Source: CAYZZU01 sp964483105 (lineage in GTDB: Bacteria; CG2-30-53-67). From it: a stretch of DNA of 13,546 nucleotides. The notes beneath the pieces were generated by a model, which was not told the DNA's origin, did not search any database, and was given only the letters and a program-made list of their open reading frames with translations. Below, piece by piece: positions 7,601 through 13,546 of this stretch (within the stretch, counting starts at the first letter, position 1; the number at the start of each line of letters is the position of its first letter). The translations under genes were made by a program, and so were the position numbers. Location of the stretch: NCBI GenBank assembly GCA_964483105.1, contig CAYZZU010000050.1, forward strand, positions 1 to 13,546, in the 5' to 3' direction.

Positions 7601-7643
7601 AAAAAAAAGGTGCCCTCAAAGTCAATCCGCTTCAAGGGCACCT
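7601..7643 (-). terminator. Strong intrinsic terminator between soxB and the sensory operon
   Basis: On the minus strand, AGGTGCCCT (7643-7635) and AGGGCACCT (7616-7608) form a perfect 9-bp stem, followed by eight T residues. It lies 168 bases after the soxB stop and ends only 13 bases before the ATG of the binding-protein gene. It should end the sox transcript. Any transcript of the sensory operon that begins further upstream must also pass through it, so it may act as an attenuator. I see no clear promoter between 7644 and 7810. Confidence 0.88.
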
Positions 7644-7810
7644 GAGTCACTGATCGAATATTCAGACAAAAGGCTGTAGTGGGTCCATCCTGCCGCAACA
7701 CTCAAATCGGGTCATGCAGACACCGGGTGGCCGGTTTCTGAACTACCATGGCATTCGGGTGTCTCAGGACGGCCGGATCAAGGTTCCACTCCCTACGCAA
7801 ACTCGAACGA

Positions 7811-9469
7811 TCAGACCAACTTCGGCCGGTCCAGTGTCACCCGGACCTTTTTCTTTTTCCGTGCGTAGTCCAGGACCACATCGTACACCGGAGGCCCCGG
7901 TTGCTCCGCCATGGAGGCCCAACCGGAAAAGGTGAATTCGTCATTCGGCTTCACCTTCCTGCCCCGGACCTTGAGATCGTGAATACGATTCCCCATGGTC
8001 CCGGACAGCTTCACGGTAAAATCGAGCCCCTTGCTTCGGACCATGTCCCCTCCCTGCTGTCGATAGGGATCGGGGTTGTAAATATTATCCGTAATGTCTT
8101 CCAGCACGTCTTTCAGTGTTTTTCCGCTGATCTTTGTACTGTACGTATTGGGATAGGTCAACGCCGTCTGGGAGTATATATCCTCCGCGGTAACCGGACC
8201 GGGAAGTACCGTCCGCCCCCAGCGGAAACCGGGGGAAAAGGCAAAGTCGACTCCGTAGTGATCAACCAATGCGTCACAGATCAGCTCATCAAAGCTGCCG
8301 TCCAGATTTCCGCGACGGTAGAGCAGGCTTTCCGTCTCACAGACGACTTCATCGAGTTTTTTCTGATAAGGACGACGGATTTTCCGGATCAGTTGTTCCA
8401 TCTCCGGATCCGGGTCAATCATCTCCGACATCACCGGAATCAACCGATAGGAATAATCGACGATCTTTTTCCCCTTTATATCGAGATCCAGTCGGGAGAG
8501 GAATTTTCCGTAGCATCCGGATCCGATCACCAAGGTATTCCCGACCACAATCGGTTTTGGAACTCCGTCATGCGTATGGCCGCCTACGATCACATCAATC
8601 CCTTTGACCCGGCTGACCAGTTTCTGGTCCACATCCACCCCATTATGGGAAAGAACCACGACCAGGTCGACCTTCTTGGCCCGTACTTCGTCCACAACGG
8701 ACTGCATGTTCTCCTCTTTGATCCCGAAGGACCAGTTTGGAATGAACCGCCTCGGATTGGCAATCGGCGTGTATGGAAAGGCTTGTCCGATCAGGGCAAC
8801 GGAAATACCGTTGACGGTCTTAATCGTATAAGGTTCAAAGATCCGATCTCCCCAGGTAGCATCATGCACATTCTGAGCCAGGAAGGGAAAGTCCATCATC
8901 TTGACCAGTTCCTGGACCCTCTCTTCTCCATAGGTAAATTCCCAATGTCCGGCCATCGCATCACACTTCATGTGGTTCAGTACGCGGACCATATCTTCAC
9001 CACGGGTCCAGAGACTCGTGGCAGACCCCTGAATGGTGTCCCCGGTATCCAGATAAAGAACCTTCCCGGCGCGCTCTTCCCGAACCCGCCGAATCAACGT
9101 CATCAGGTAGGCATACCCACCCATCTTCCCGAATTCCTTCGAGAGGGCGACATAGTCGTCACTGCTGTAGGCATAGGCCTCGAGACTGCCCGGCTTCAGG
9201 CCGTAATACCGGAGGAATTCCTTACCGGTCAGATGCGGCGGCTTGCCCGACGCCGGCCCCACCCCGATATTGGCATCCGGTTCCCGATAATAGATCGGTA
9301 CCAGTTGTGCATGACTGTCCGTGGTATGCAGTATGGTAAGACTCCCCTTGGGCGTGAACTTCAGGAGGTTCTCCGGCCGCAATTCGCGGGCGAGCGCCGA
9401 CGGAGTCAACCAGGCGGAGCCAGCCGCAAGGCCAGCCATCTGCATAAAATCCCGTCTTGTCAAACGCAT
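7811..9469 (-). CDS. soxB: SoxB, thiosulfohydrolase (dimanganese)
   Basis: This 552-residue enzyme hydrolyses the sulfonate group from SoxY-cysteine-thiosulfonate, releasing sulfate in the periplasm. A Tat signal (LTRRDFMQ, with the twin Arg at 5-6) fits a metalloenzyme exported folded. The 5'-nucleotidase-like metallophosphatase motifs are present: TTDSHAQ (D51, H53), DTGDTIQG (141-148), the SoxB-specific AGHWEF (173-178, replacing the GNHE of ordinary nucleotidases), LSHNG (H275) and GGHTH (H298, H300). The C-terminal substrate-specificity domain is complete and the length is normal for SoxB. The ATG has an AAGGAGA ribosome site. It is the last gene of the sox operon, 55 bases after soxA. 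The HWEF variant makes the SoxB call firm. Confidence 0.97.
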   Translation of the reverse strand: MRLTRRDFMQMAGLAAGSAWLTPSALARELRPENLLKFTPKGSLTILHTTDSHAQLVPIYYREPDANIGVGPASGKPPHLTGKEFLRYYGLKPGSLEAYAYSSDDYVALSKEFGKMGGYAYLMTLIRRVREERAGKVLYLDTGDTIQGSATSLWTRGEDMVRVLNHMKCDAMAGHWEFTYGEERVQELVKMMDFPFLAQNVHDATWGDRIFEPYTIKTVNGISVALIGQAFPYTPIANPRRFIPNWSFGIKEENMQSVVDEVRAKKVDLVVVLSHNGVDVDQKLVSRVKGIDVIVGGHTHDGVPKPIVVGNTLVIGSGCYGKFLSRLDLDIKGKKIVDYSYRLIPVMSEMIDPDPEMEQLIRKIRRPYQKKLDEVVCETESLLYRRGNLDGSFDELICDALVDHYGVDFAFSPGFRWGRTVLPGPVTAEDIYSQTALTYPNTYSTKISGKTLKDVLEDITDNIYNPDPYRQQGGDMVRSKGLDFTVKLSGTMGNRIHDLKVRGRKVKPNDEFTFSGWASMAEQPGPPVYDVVLDYARKKKKVRVTLDRPKLV

Positions 9470-9524
9470 TATTTTCTCCTTCTGAAAAGCTTATCCTCGT
9501 TTTTTTGCGGTGGGCTCCCTTTCA

Positions 9525-10382
9525 TTACATTCTCATCCCCGGCACCTGGATGGGCTCTCCGTTGTTGATGTGGGTCAGATAGAGCTCCATGTTCCGGTAG
9601 TCCTCGCTCTGGTAGGCAAGAGGTTTGGCGCGCATGTTCTTCATGCAACCCCGGAACCGCCTCTGGAGCGATCCCGTCTTCCCCCATTTAAGACGGTAGG
9701 AAGGCCAGTGATCGGCATGGTGCTTGTTGTTCGAGAGCAGGTTCGCCCGCGCCCGGTAACCGGCATATTTGACATGACAGATGGCACAGCTGAAATTCCA
9801 CTGCCCCTGCCTCTTGTAATAATAGGCCTTTCCCTTCTCATAGAAAGGCCGGGCCGGACCATCGATGCTGACATTGATCGGCATACCGTTGGAGAGGGAC
9901 TTGACATACATGGTCAGGGCCAGTTGGTCATAGGATTCGTATTTCAACGGTTCGGCACCCATCGCATTCTTCCGGCAGAGATTAATCTGCAGTGGAAGGG
10001 TCATGATTCCCTTCAGTTCCGCATTGTACTTTGGAAAGGTCGTGGCCACCCCTTTCAATTTTATGGCATCTTTTCCATGACAGCTCGCACACGATTTCCC
10101 CTTGGTTCCGGCCACCGTGTTGGCAAGGTCCTTGCCGTCATCGATGAGAAAATCACCCGGATTTCCTTCCTCCGCCATCTGTGCGGTCGCATCCCCGTAA
10201 TACTCATTATAACGTTTCTGATACTCCTCGTAAGACATACTCGGTTCGAATTCCTTGACGACCGTATCGTCGGAGCGCGTCACTTCTTGGGTACCGGCGC
10301 AGGAATTAAGGATCCCGACAACCAGTACGACTCCGGCTGAGACGGCAATCATATTCAACAGGATCGATATCTTTTTATGCAT
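9525..10382 (-). CDS. soxA: SoxA, dihaem cytochrome c subunit of SoxAX
   Basis: With SoxX this protein joins thiosulfate oxidatively to the SoxY cysteine. The 285-residue product has two CxxCH haem sites, CASCH (98-102) and CAICH (199-203). Each is followed by the cysteine expected as axial ligand: C136 in NLCRKNAMG and C246 in RGCMKNMR. In known SoxA proteins the second of these is the persulfide-modified active-site cysteine. I chose the ATG at 10382 (MHKKISILL) over a GTG at 10400, because the GGGAGGT ribosome site lies nine bases before it. The signal region ends in ILNSC (C28), close to but not a perfect lipobox. Lipid anchoring is thus possible but unproven. Both haem motifs being present marks the dihaem class of SoxA. 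Confidence 0.96.
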   Translation of the reverse strand: MHKKISILLNMIAVSAGVVLVVGILNSCAGTQEVTRSDDTVVKEFEPSMSYEEYQKRYNEYYGDATAQMAEEGNPGDFLIDDGKDLANTVAGTKGKSCASCHGKDAIKLKGVATTFPKYNAELKGIMTLPLQINLCRKNAMGAEPLKYESYDQLALTMYVKSLSNGMPINVSIDGPARPFYEKGKAYYYKRQGQWNFSCAICHVKYAGYRARANLLSNNKHHADHWPSYRLKWGKTGSLQRRFRGCMKNMRAKPLAYQSEDYRNMELYLTHINNGEPIQVPGMRM

Positions 10383-10430
10383 TTTCCCATTACCTCCCAC
10401 TCATTGGATAGGAATATTCAGACACACATC

Positions 10431-10766
10431 CTACTGAGGTGTGATCTGTACGGTCTTTTCATAAACCCCGCCCTTGATATCTTTCCAGACGATCTTCAAC
10501 GGCGCAGTCTTATCGGCCTTAAGATAGAAGGTCATGAAGGGATTGGTACTGACGGCAATCGTCCAGTCCGAATGCGTTATCAGTTCATTCCCGTAATAGA
10601 CACTCACGTCGTTGATATAATAGGCCGGGATCTTTTTCTTGGTTTTCTTGTTTTTCCTGAACCCCGTTTCCATGGGATGGGTAATCAACGCCTTCACGGC
10701 AATCACCTGACCTTTGTTCACGGTTTTGGGCAACCTGATCTTGATTTTTCCCACTCCTTTAGGCAT
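10431..10766 (-). CDS. soxZ: SoxZ, sulfur-carrier partner subunit
   Basis: The 111-residue protein has no signal peptide, as is usual for SoxZ, which travels through the Tat system in complex with SoxY. The characteristic N-terminal strand IKIRLP, the ALITHPMETGFRK segment (about 26-38) and the final immunoglobulin-like beta strands are visible. The ATG has an AAGGAGA ribosome site. It lies 89 bases after soxY and 48 before soxA. It forms the SoxYZ carrier and positions the SoxY swinging arm. Confidence 0.95.
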   Translation of the reverse strand: MPKGVGKIKIRLPKTVNKGQVIAVKALITHPMETGFRKNKKTKKKIPAYYINDVSVYYGNELITHSDWTIAVSTNPFMTFYLKADKTAPLKIVWKDIKGGVYEKTVQITPQ

Positions 10767-10855
10767 TTTTATTCTCCTTTTTCTTTCTCAATTCAACTAT
10801 GGTTTGTGATGGATCTTCCAGCCCGGAACAGCCCTCCGATGAGGGAGTGGGAAAA

Positions 10856-11380
10856 TCAACCACCACATCCACCGATGGTTACCTTGACGGTCTTCACCGC
10901 AGCATAAAGTTTTCCTTTGTTGGTTTCCAGGATCGCACGCACCTGAGAGGTCTTCCGCATTTTGATCCGGAGTGCAAAGGCAGCCTTCCCATTCGCCGGA
11001 GTCAGATCGACACTACCGACATAGGGCTCGAAGTTCTTGTCGACATAGAGATAGATCTTCTTGACATAGTTTCCCGGTTCCATCGGAAGATCCGAATTGA
11101 TGTTGATCGGGACCACGCCACCGTTTTCCGCAATGATCGGGGCTTTCATGGTTACGTGGGACATCTCGATCTTCCGATTTCCAAAAGTCTTCTTCAGTTC
11201 CTCGTTGACATCCTTCACCTCAACCGCTTCGGCACCACGCGGCGCAATCCATGAGGCGACACTTCCCTTCCCGGACGGAATCACCGAGCCGAGAGCGCCT
11301 ACCGAAAGAAGAGCGACCGATGCAAAACCGGTCTTCGTCAGAAACTCTCTTCTTGAAAACGTTACATCCTTTTCTTTCAT
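10856..11380 (-). CDS. soxY: SoxY, sulfur-carrier subunit with C-terminal GGCGG arm
   Basis: SoxY carries pathway intermediates covalently on the cysteine of its mobile C-terminus. The 174-residue product begins with a Tat signal (TFSRREFLTKTGFA, twin Arg at 10-11) and ends in VTIGGCGG, with carrier C172, the exact family signature. The immunoglobulin-like core (about 58-165) is complete. The ATG follows AAGGAG. A short hairpin (CCCTC and GAGGG, 10832-10845) lies in the gap to soxZ and might affect relative expression of the two subunits. Confidence 0.97.
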   Translation of the reverse strand: MKEKDVTFSRREFLTKTGFASVALLSVGALGSVIPSGKGSVASWIAPRGAEAVEVKDVNEELKKTFGNRKIEMSHVTMKAPIIAENGGVVPININSDLPMEPGNYVKKIYLYVDKNFEPYVGSVDLTPANGKAAFALRIKMRKTSQVRAILETNKGKLYAAVKTVKVTIGGCGG

Positions 11381-11460
11381 TGATTGTCTCCTTACATAAA
11401 TTAGTTGACGTTCCTAATACCCTGAGCCACCTTGCTCATACCCCTCCCCACCGTTCCGAA

Positions 11461-11847
11461 TTACTTCTTCAAGGTGAAGAGAAATTCAACCACATCATCA
11501 ATCTGCTCCGGCGTCAACAGCTTGTTGGGCCCGAATGGCGGCATGATGCTGTCGGGATTGAATTCCCTGGCATCCCGGACCCACTGCGCCACAACCTTGC
11601 GATCCGCCTTCGTGTACCCCTGCATCGCCTCCACCAGATTCGGCCCGATATCCCCCGGAGACTCTACACCGGGAAGGTAATGACAGGCAATGCAGTTCCC
11701 CAGTTTCCGGGTTTTCATAATCTTCTCCCCGTTTTTGGCATCACCGGCATGCGCCCAAACCGGCATTGCGATGATCATGGAGAGAATCACCAGTCCTGCC
11801 AGTACCCCGGAAACCCCTTTTAACCGATCCTTCTCCCTTACATCCAT
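11461..11847 (-). CDS. soxX: SoxX, monohaem cytochrome c subunit of SoxAX
   Basis: I chose the ATG at 11847 because AAAGGAG lies about eight bases upstream. The longer frame to 11904 has no ribosome site and would hide the signal peptide. The 128-residue product has a hydrophobic export signal (about 11-34, cleavage near AHA), one haem site CIACH (52-56) and the axial-ligand motif SIMPPFG (M102). This is the compact SoxX form. It accepts electrons from SoxA and passes them to the respiratory chain. It stands 80 bases upstream of soxY and 99 bases downstream of soxW. Confidence 0.94.
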   Translation of the reverse strand: MDVREKDRLKGVSGVLAGLVILSMIIAMPVWAHAGDAKNGEKIMKTRKLGNCIACHYLPGVESPGDIGPNLVEAMQGYTKADRKVVAQWVRDAREFNPDSIMPPFGPNKLLTPEQIDDVVEFLFTLKK

Positions 11848-11946
11848 AGAGCTTCTCCTTTCCCAAATCCTTGTTAATATCAAGACTCCTAACCCCTCTT
11901 TCAATACTACGAATGTCCCGATCTTCCTTTCACAACCAAGCCCCTC

Positions 11947-12336
11947 CTACATGCCCGGAAGATATCGGTAGACGAGATCCAGGAAATCCCTCTTCGACAG
12001 AGCACCCGGAATTCTCAAAAGCTCTTTTTCTCCGACTCCAACCAGGATGATTGTCGGGGTCCCATAGACGTGAAACTCTCGTGCAAGATCCCTCCCTTCC
12101 TTTCCAAAGACGGAAGTCTTTTCCCGTCCCTGGACATTAATTCGAATCACCTGTACACGTCTGAAAAAAAGACTCTCCATCTCCGGTTCATGAAGGATTT
12201 CATCCATCTGGCTACACCAGTGGCATCCGTTCTGATAGAAGAAGAGCATCTTTATTGTATCTGCTGCAAAGATCTTGGGGGACATTGTCAACAACGTGAA
12301 GAACCCGATGAAAATTGCCAAGTGAATTCGTCTCAT
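11947..12336 (-). CDS. soxW: SoxW-like periplasmic thioredoxin
   Basis: The 129-residue product (from the ATG at 12336) has a signal peptide (MRRIHLAIFIGFFTLLTMSP, cleavage near FAA, residue 25). It has a thioredoxin active site CHWC (38-41) within FFYQNGCHWC, and the cis-proline TP (93-94) in VYGTPTI. Such proteins keep the SoxY cysteine, or SoxAX, reduced and active in the periplasm. A longer frame to 12426 would run through the sigma-54 promoter and has no signal peptide at its start, so I reject it. No Shine-Dalgarno precedes the chosen ATG, and the predicted start of transcription is only four bases upstream. Translation may therefore be leaderless. It is the first gene of the sox operon. 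The symbol rests on position and fold; a DsbD-linked role cannot be excluded. Confidence 0.8.
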   Translation of the reverse strand: MRRIHLAIFIGFFTLLTMSPKIFAADTIKMLFFYQNGCHWCSQMDEILHEPEMESLFFRRVQVIRINVQGREKTSVFGKEGRDLAREFHVYGTPTIILVGVGEKELLRIPGALSKRDFLDLVYRYLPGM

Positions 12337-12350
12337 AATAATGCAAAGCA

Positions 12351-12366
12351 TGCAAAGGGCATGCCT
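12351..12366 (-). promoter_or_regulatory. Sigma-54 promoter of the sox operon
   Basis: The minus strand reads AGGCATGCCCTTTGCA, a near-perfect -24/-12 element with correct spacing. Only the leading T of the consensus is replaced by A, as in the other promoters here. The predicted start of transcription is about 12340, four bases before the soxW ATG. Confidence 0.85.
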
Positions 12367-12394
12367 ATTATTTTCCGTACGAATTGGGGCAAAA

Positions 12395-12442
12395 TGTACA
12401 TTTCCGAACACCCCGCACTTTCCCACTGTACAGAAATGTCCG
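12395..12442. promoter_or_regulatory. Pair of activator-binding dyads (UAS) upstream of soxW
   Basis: Site 1 (12395-12410) reads TGTACATTTCCGAACA. Its reverse complement, TGTTCGGAAATGTACA, matches the permease site at 14-15 of 16 positions. Site 2 (12427-12442) is TGTACAGAAATGTCCG, a weaker dyad. Centres are 32 bp apart, near -62 and -94. This is closer to the promoter than in the permease regions by about 36 bases. Confidence 0.8.
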
Positions 12443-12506
12443 GCAATGTGGATCTCTTTGTCGACGTGGATGTCCTGTCTGAAAATCGGATGGTATCAAT
12501 CCTCCC

Positions 12507-12539
12507 GTCATCGTGGCTCTCTTCCAGAGCTGCGATGAC
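12507..12539. other. Imperfect hairpin in the sox-porin intergenic region
   Basis: GTCATCG and CGATGAC (7 bp), then GCTCT and AGAGC (5 bp), pair around a CTTCC loop, with a symmetric TG/TG mismatch between the two stems. It lies in about 230 bases (12443-12673) between the two activator-site pairs. I find no convincing gene there on either strand. It could be a DNA-bending or binding site, or part of a small RNA. Its role is unknown. Confidence 0.4.
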
Positions 12540-12673
12540 ATACCGAAAGGGTCTACTTCTACCGACACGACGGAAAGGTTGCAGAGAGGTCTCATCAAAG
12601 CGCGTAACCAGGCGGTCCTATTCGTGAATGTGGTAGTATTCAGCAAAGGATCCACCTGAAGATCCGGCAAAAC

Positions 12674-12721
12674 TGTACATTCCTGAACAGGAAAAGTAGG
12701 GAGATTGTTCTGTTATGTCCA
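12674..12721. promoter_or_regulatory. Pair of activator-binding dyads (UAS) upstream of the porin promoter
   Basis: Site 1 (12674-12689) reads TGTACATTCCTGAACA, reverse complement TGTTCAGGAATGTACA, a strong match. Site 2 (12706-12721) is TGTTCTGTTATGTCCA, weaker. The 32-bp centre spacing is exactly that of the other pairs. They lie near -104 and -72 of the plus-strand sigma-54 promoter. Confidence 0.75.
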
Positions 12722-12759
12722 TTTTCCCCGCCACCCCCGTCAAAAACACCGAGAAAAAT

Positions 12760-12775
12760 AGGCATGTTTTTTGCT
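12760..12775 (+). promoter_or_regulatory. Sigma-54 promoter for the porin transcript
   Basis: AGGCATGTTTTTTGCT matches the -24/-12 consensus with exact spacing and shares its first seven bases with the permease and sox promoters. The predicted start of transcription is about 12786, leaving a leader of roughly 300 bases before the porin start. Confidence 0.82.
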
Positions 12776-12855
12776 GTTAGGTACACCATTATGAATTCGC
12801 AGGAAGTTCATCTTCAAGAATACAAATATTTATTCATAAATGTGTTGGAAGACGG

Positions 12856-12884
12856 TTGACATATACAGAAAAATACTATAATTT
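12856..12884 (+). promoter_or_regulatory. Possible sigma-70 promoter for the porin
   Basis: TTGACA (12856-12861) is followed by TATAAT (12877-12882) at 15-bp spacing, or by TAATTT (12879-12884) at the usual 17 bp. Perfect hexamers suggest a second, housekeeping promoter downstream of the sigma-54 one, but the spacing of the best -10 is short. Confidence 0.5.
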
Positions 12885-13001
12885 CCGGGAATCCTTCCAG
12901 TAAAGTATAGTCATGAAACTACCCGGCATATTGAAGAAACACATAACCATAAGTTCTAAGATCCGTCAAGGGGGAGGTGGTAAAAAACATTTTTTTCATC
13001 C

Positions 13002-13054
13002 TGATGCTCTCCGGATTCCAGATCAAGCATTCCGGTCTTGATGAGAGAGCATCA
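13002..13054 (+). other. Nested hairpin in the porin leader
   Basis: TGATGCTCTC (13002-13011) pairs perfectly with GAGAGCATCA (13045-13054). Inside the loop, ATCAAG (13022-13027) pairs with CTTGAT (13037-13042). The structure ends about 18 bases before the porin Shine-Dalgarno. There is no T-run, so it is not an intrinsic terminator. It may control translation or mRNA stability. I recognise no known riboswitch class. Confidence 0.6.
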
Positions 13055-13086
13055 CAAACACGAATCGTATGAAAGGAGGCGGAACA

Positions 13087-13546
13087 TTGAAAAAATTTCT
13101 TACCGCAGCAGGGATATGGATGGTAGCCGGGCTTTTTGCCGTGGCTTCCTTCCCCGGAACAGCCGGGGCAGTGGGGATTTTCAAGAAAGACGTGGCCGGC
13201 CAGACGCTCAAACTTACGCTTTTCGGATTCTCCCAGATGACGGCCGAGTCCGGGGACGGGCTCATGTCGGCTGAAACCGACACCGACGACGGGCTTCGCT
13301 TCGGGGGCGATCGGATTCGTATCGGCTACAAGGTGAAATGGGGGCAGGTCTTCAGCAAGCTCCAGATCGATTTCAATAAAACAGACAGCTCAAACATTAA
13401 TCTCCTGCCGCAGATCATCAAGGACGCCGTGGTGGGGTACAAGTTCAACAAGGCGGCGAAGGTCTCCGTCGGGATTTTCAAGACCCCCGTAGGGATGGAC
13501 TTCAACACCTCCGGGAAGAAGCTCGACATCACGAAGCGGGGCATGG
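13087..13546 (+). CDS. Phosphate-selective porin O/P-type outer-membrane porin, N-terminal part (cut by window edge)
   Basis: I chose the TTG at 13087: AAGGAGG lies seven bases upstream and the product then begins MKKFLTAAGIWMVAGLFAVA, a clean signal peptide cleaved near GAVG. An in-frame ATG at 13069 would place the ribosome site inside the gene. The 153 visible residues show alternating beta-strand patterns typical of OprP/OprO-like barrels: LKLTLFGFSQM, DRIRIGYKVKWGQVFSKLQI, and KVSVGIFKTPVGMDF, where the 'G-FKTP-G' turn is characteristic. Such trimeric porins admit small anions. Here the shared sigma-54 and activator sites suggest entry of thiosulfate or related sulfur oxyanions rather than phosphate. 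Divergent from the sox operon; the rest of the gene is off the right edge. Confidence 0.82.
   Translation, partial: MKKFLTAAGIWMVAGLFAVASFPGTAGAVGIFKKDVAGQTLKLTLFGFSQMTAESGDGLMSAETDTDDGLRFGGDRIRIGYKVKWGQVFSKLQIDFNKTDSSNINLLPQIIKDAVVGYKFNKAAKVSVGIFKTPVGMDFNTSGKKLDITKRGM

Noticed and set aside
7748..9568. A 606-codon open frame on the plus strand opposite soxB
   Set aside because: It is antisense to the whole of soxB, has no ribosome site or recognisable domain, and arises from soxB codon use. soxB has all its catalytic motifs.
9713..9728. Sigma-54-like sequence CGGCATGGTGCTTGTT inside soxA
   Set aside because: The essential -12 GC is GT, it points antisense to the operon, and no activator dyad is nearby.
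12152..12167. Activator-like half-site TGTAC inside soxW
   Set aside because: Only one half of the dyad matches and there is no partner at 32 bp.
12368..12670. A 100-codon minus-strand frame upstream of soxW
   Set aside because: It overlaps the sox activator sites, lacks a ribosome site and shows no domain-like pattern.
12913..13041. A 42-codon plus-strand frame in the porin leader
   Set aside because: Weak ribosome site, no recognisable protein feature, and it overlaps the nested hairpin. A leader peptide cannot be excluded but nothing supports it.
1..13546. CRISPR arrays, tRNA or rRNA genes
   Set aside because: No regularly spaced short repeats and no tRNA- or rRNA-like segments were noticed on either strand.

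Overview
The window looks like a chromosomal thiosulfate-oxidation locus from a Gram-negative bacterium. It encodes Sec and Tat signal peptides, periplasmic c-type cytochromes, an outer-membrane porin and a sigma-54/NtrC-type regulatory circuit. GC content is moderate and codon use is even across the window. I cannot assign a phylum from sequence alone.

Layout. Everything is on the minus strand except the last gene. Read in the direction of transcription from the right, the sox operon comes first: soxW, soxX, soxY, soxZ, soxA, soxB (12336 down to 7811), closed by a strong intrinsic terminator (7601-7643). Next is a tight three-gene sensory operon: a tandem-domain PhnD-like periplasmic binding protein, a histidine kinase and an NtrC-type response regulator (7587 to 3218, gaps of 5-6 bases). 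After it lie two almost identical 1.46-kb tandem units. Each carries its own control region and a YeeE/YedE-type thiosulfate permease gene. The left unit runs into a DUF302-type gene cut by the window edge; the right unit keeps only the first codons of that gene as a remnant. A plus-strand phosphate-selective-type porin starts at 13087 and runs off the right edge. About 750 bp of control DNA separates it from soxW.

The circuit. Three different control regions (in front of soxW, of the porin, and of each permease copy) carry the same architecture. Each has a sigma-54 -24/-12 element of the form AGGCATG-N4-WTGCW and a pair of 16-bp dyads, TGTWC-N6-GWACA, whose centres are exactly 32 bp apart. 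These dyads are the likely binding sites (UAS) of the NtrC-type regulator encoded in the window. The inferred picture is this: the periplasmic binding protein senses a sulfur compound (perhaps thiosulfate or tetrathionate) and signals through the kinase. The phosphorylated regulator then turns on the porin (outer-membrane entry), the Sox enzymes (periplasmic oxidation) and the permease (inner-membrane transport) together. soxCD are not in the window, so the sulfane sulfur on SoxY probably has another fate, unless soxCD lie elsewhere.

The gene calls rest on motifs and domain order read by eye. The regulatory model rests on repeated sequence patterns and is inference until tested.
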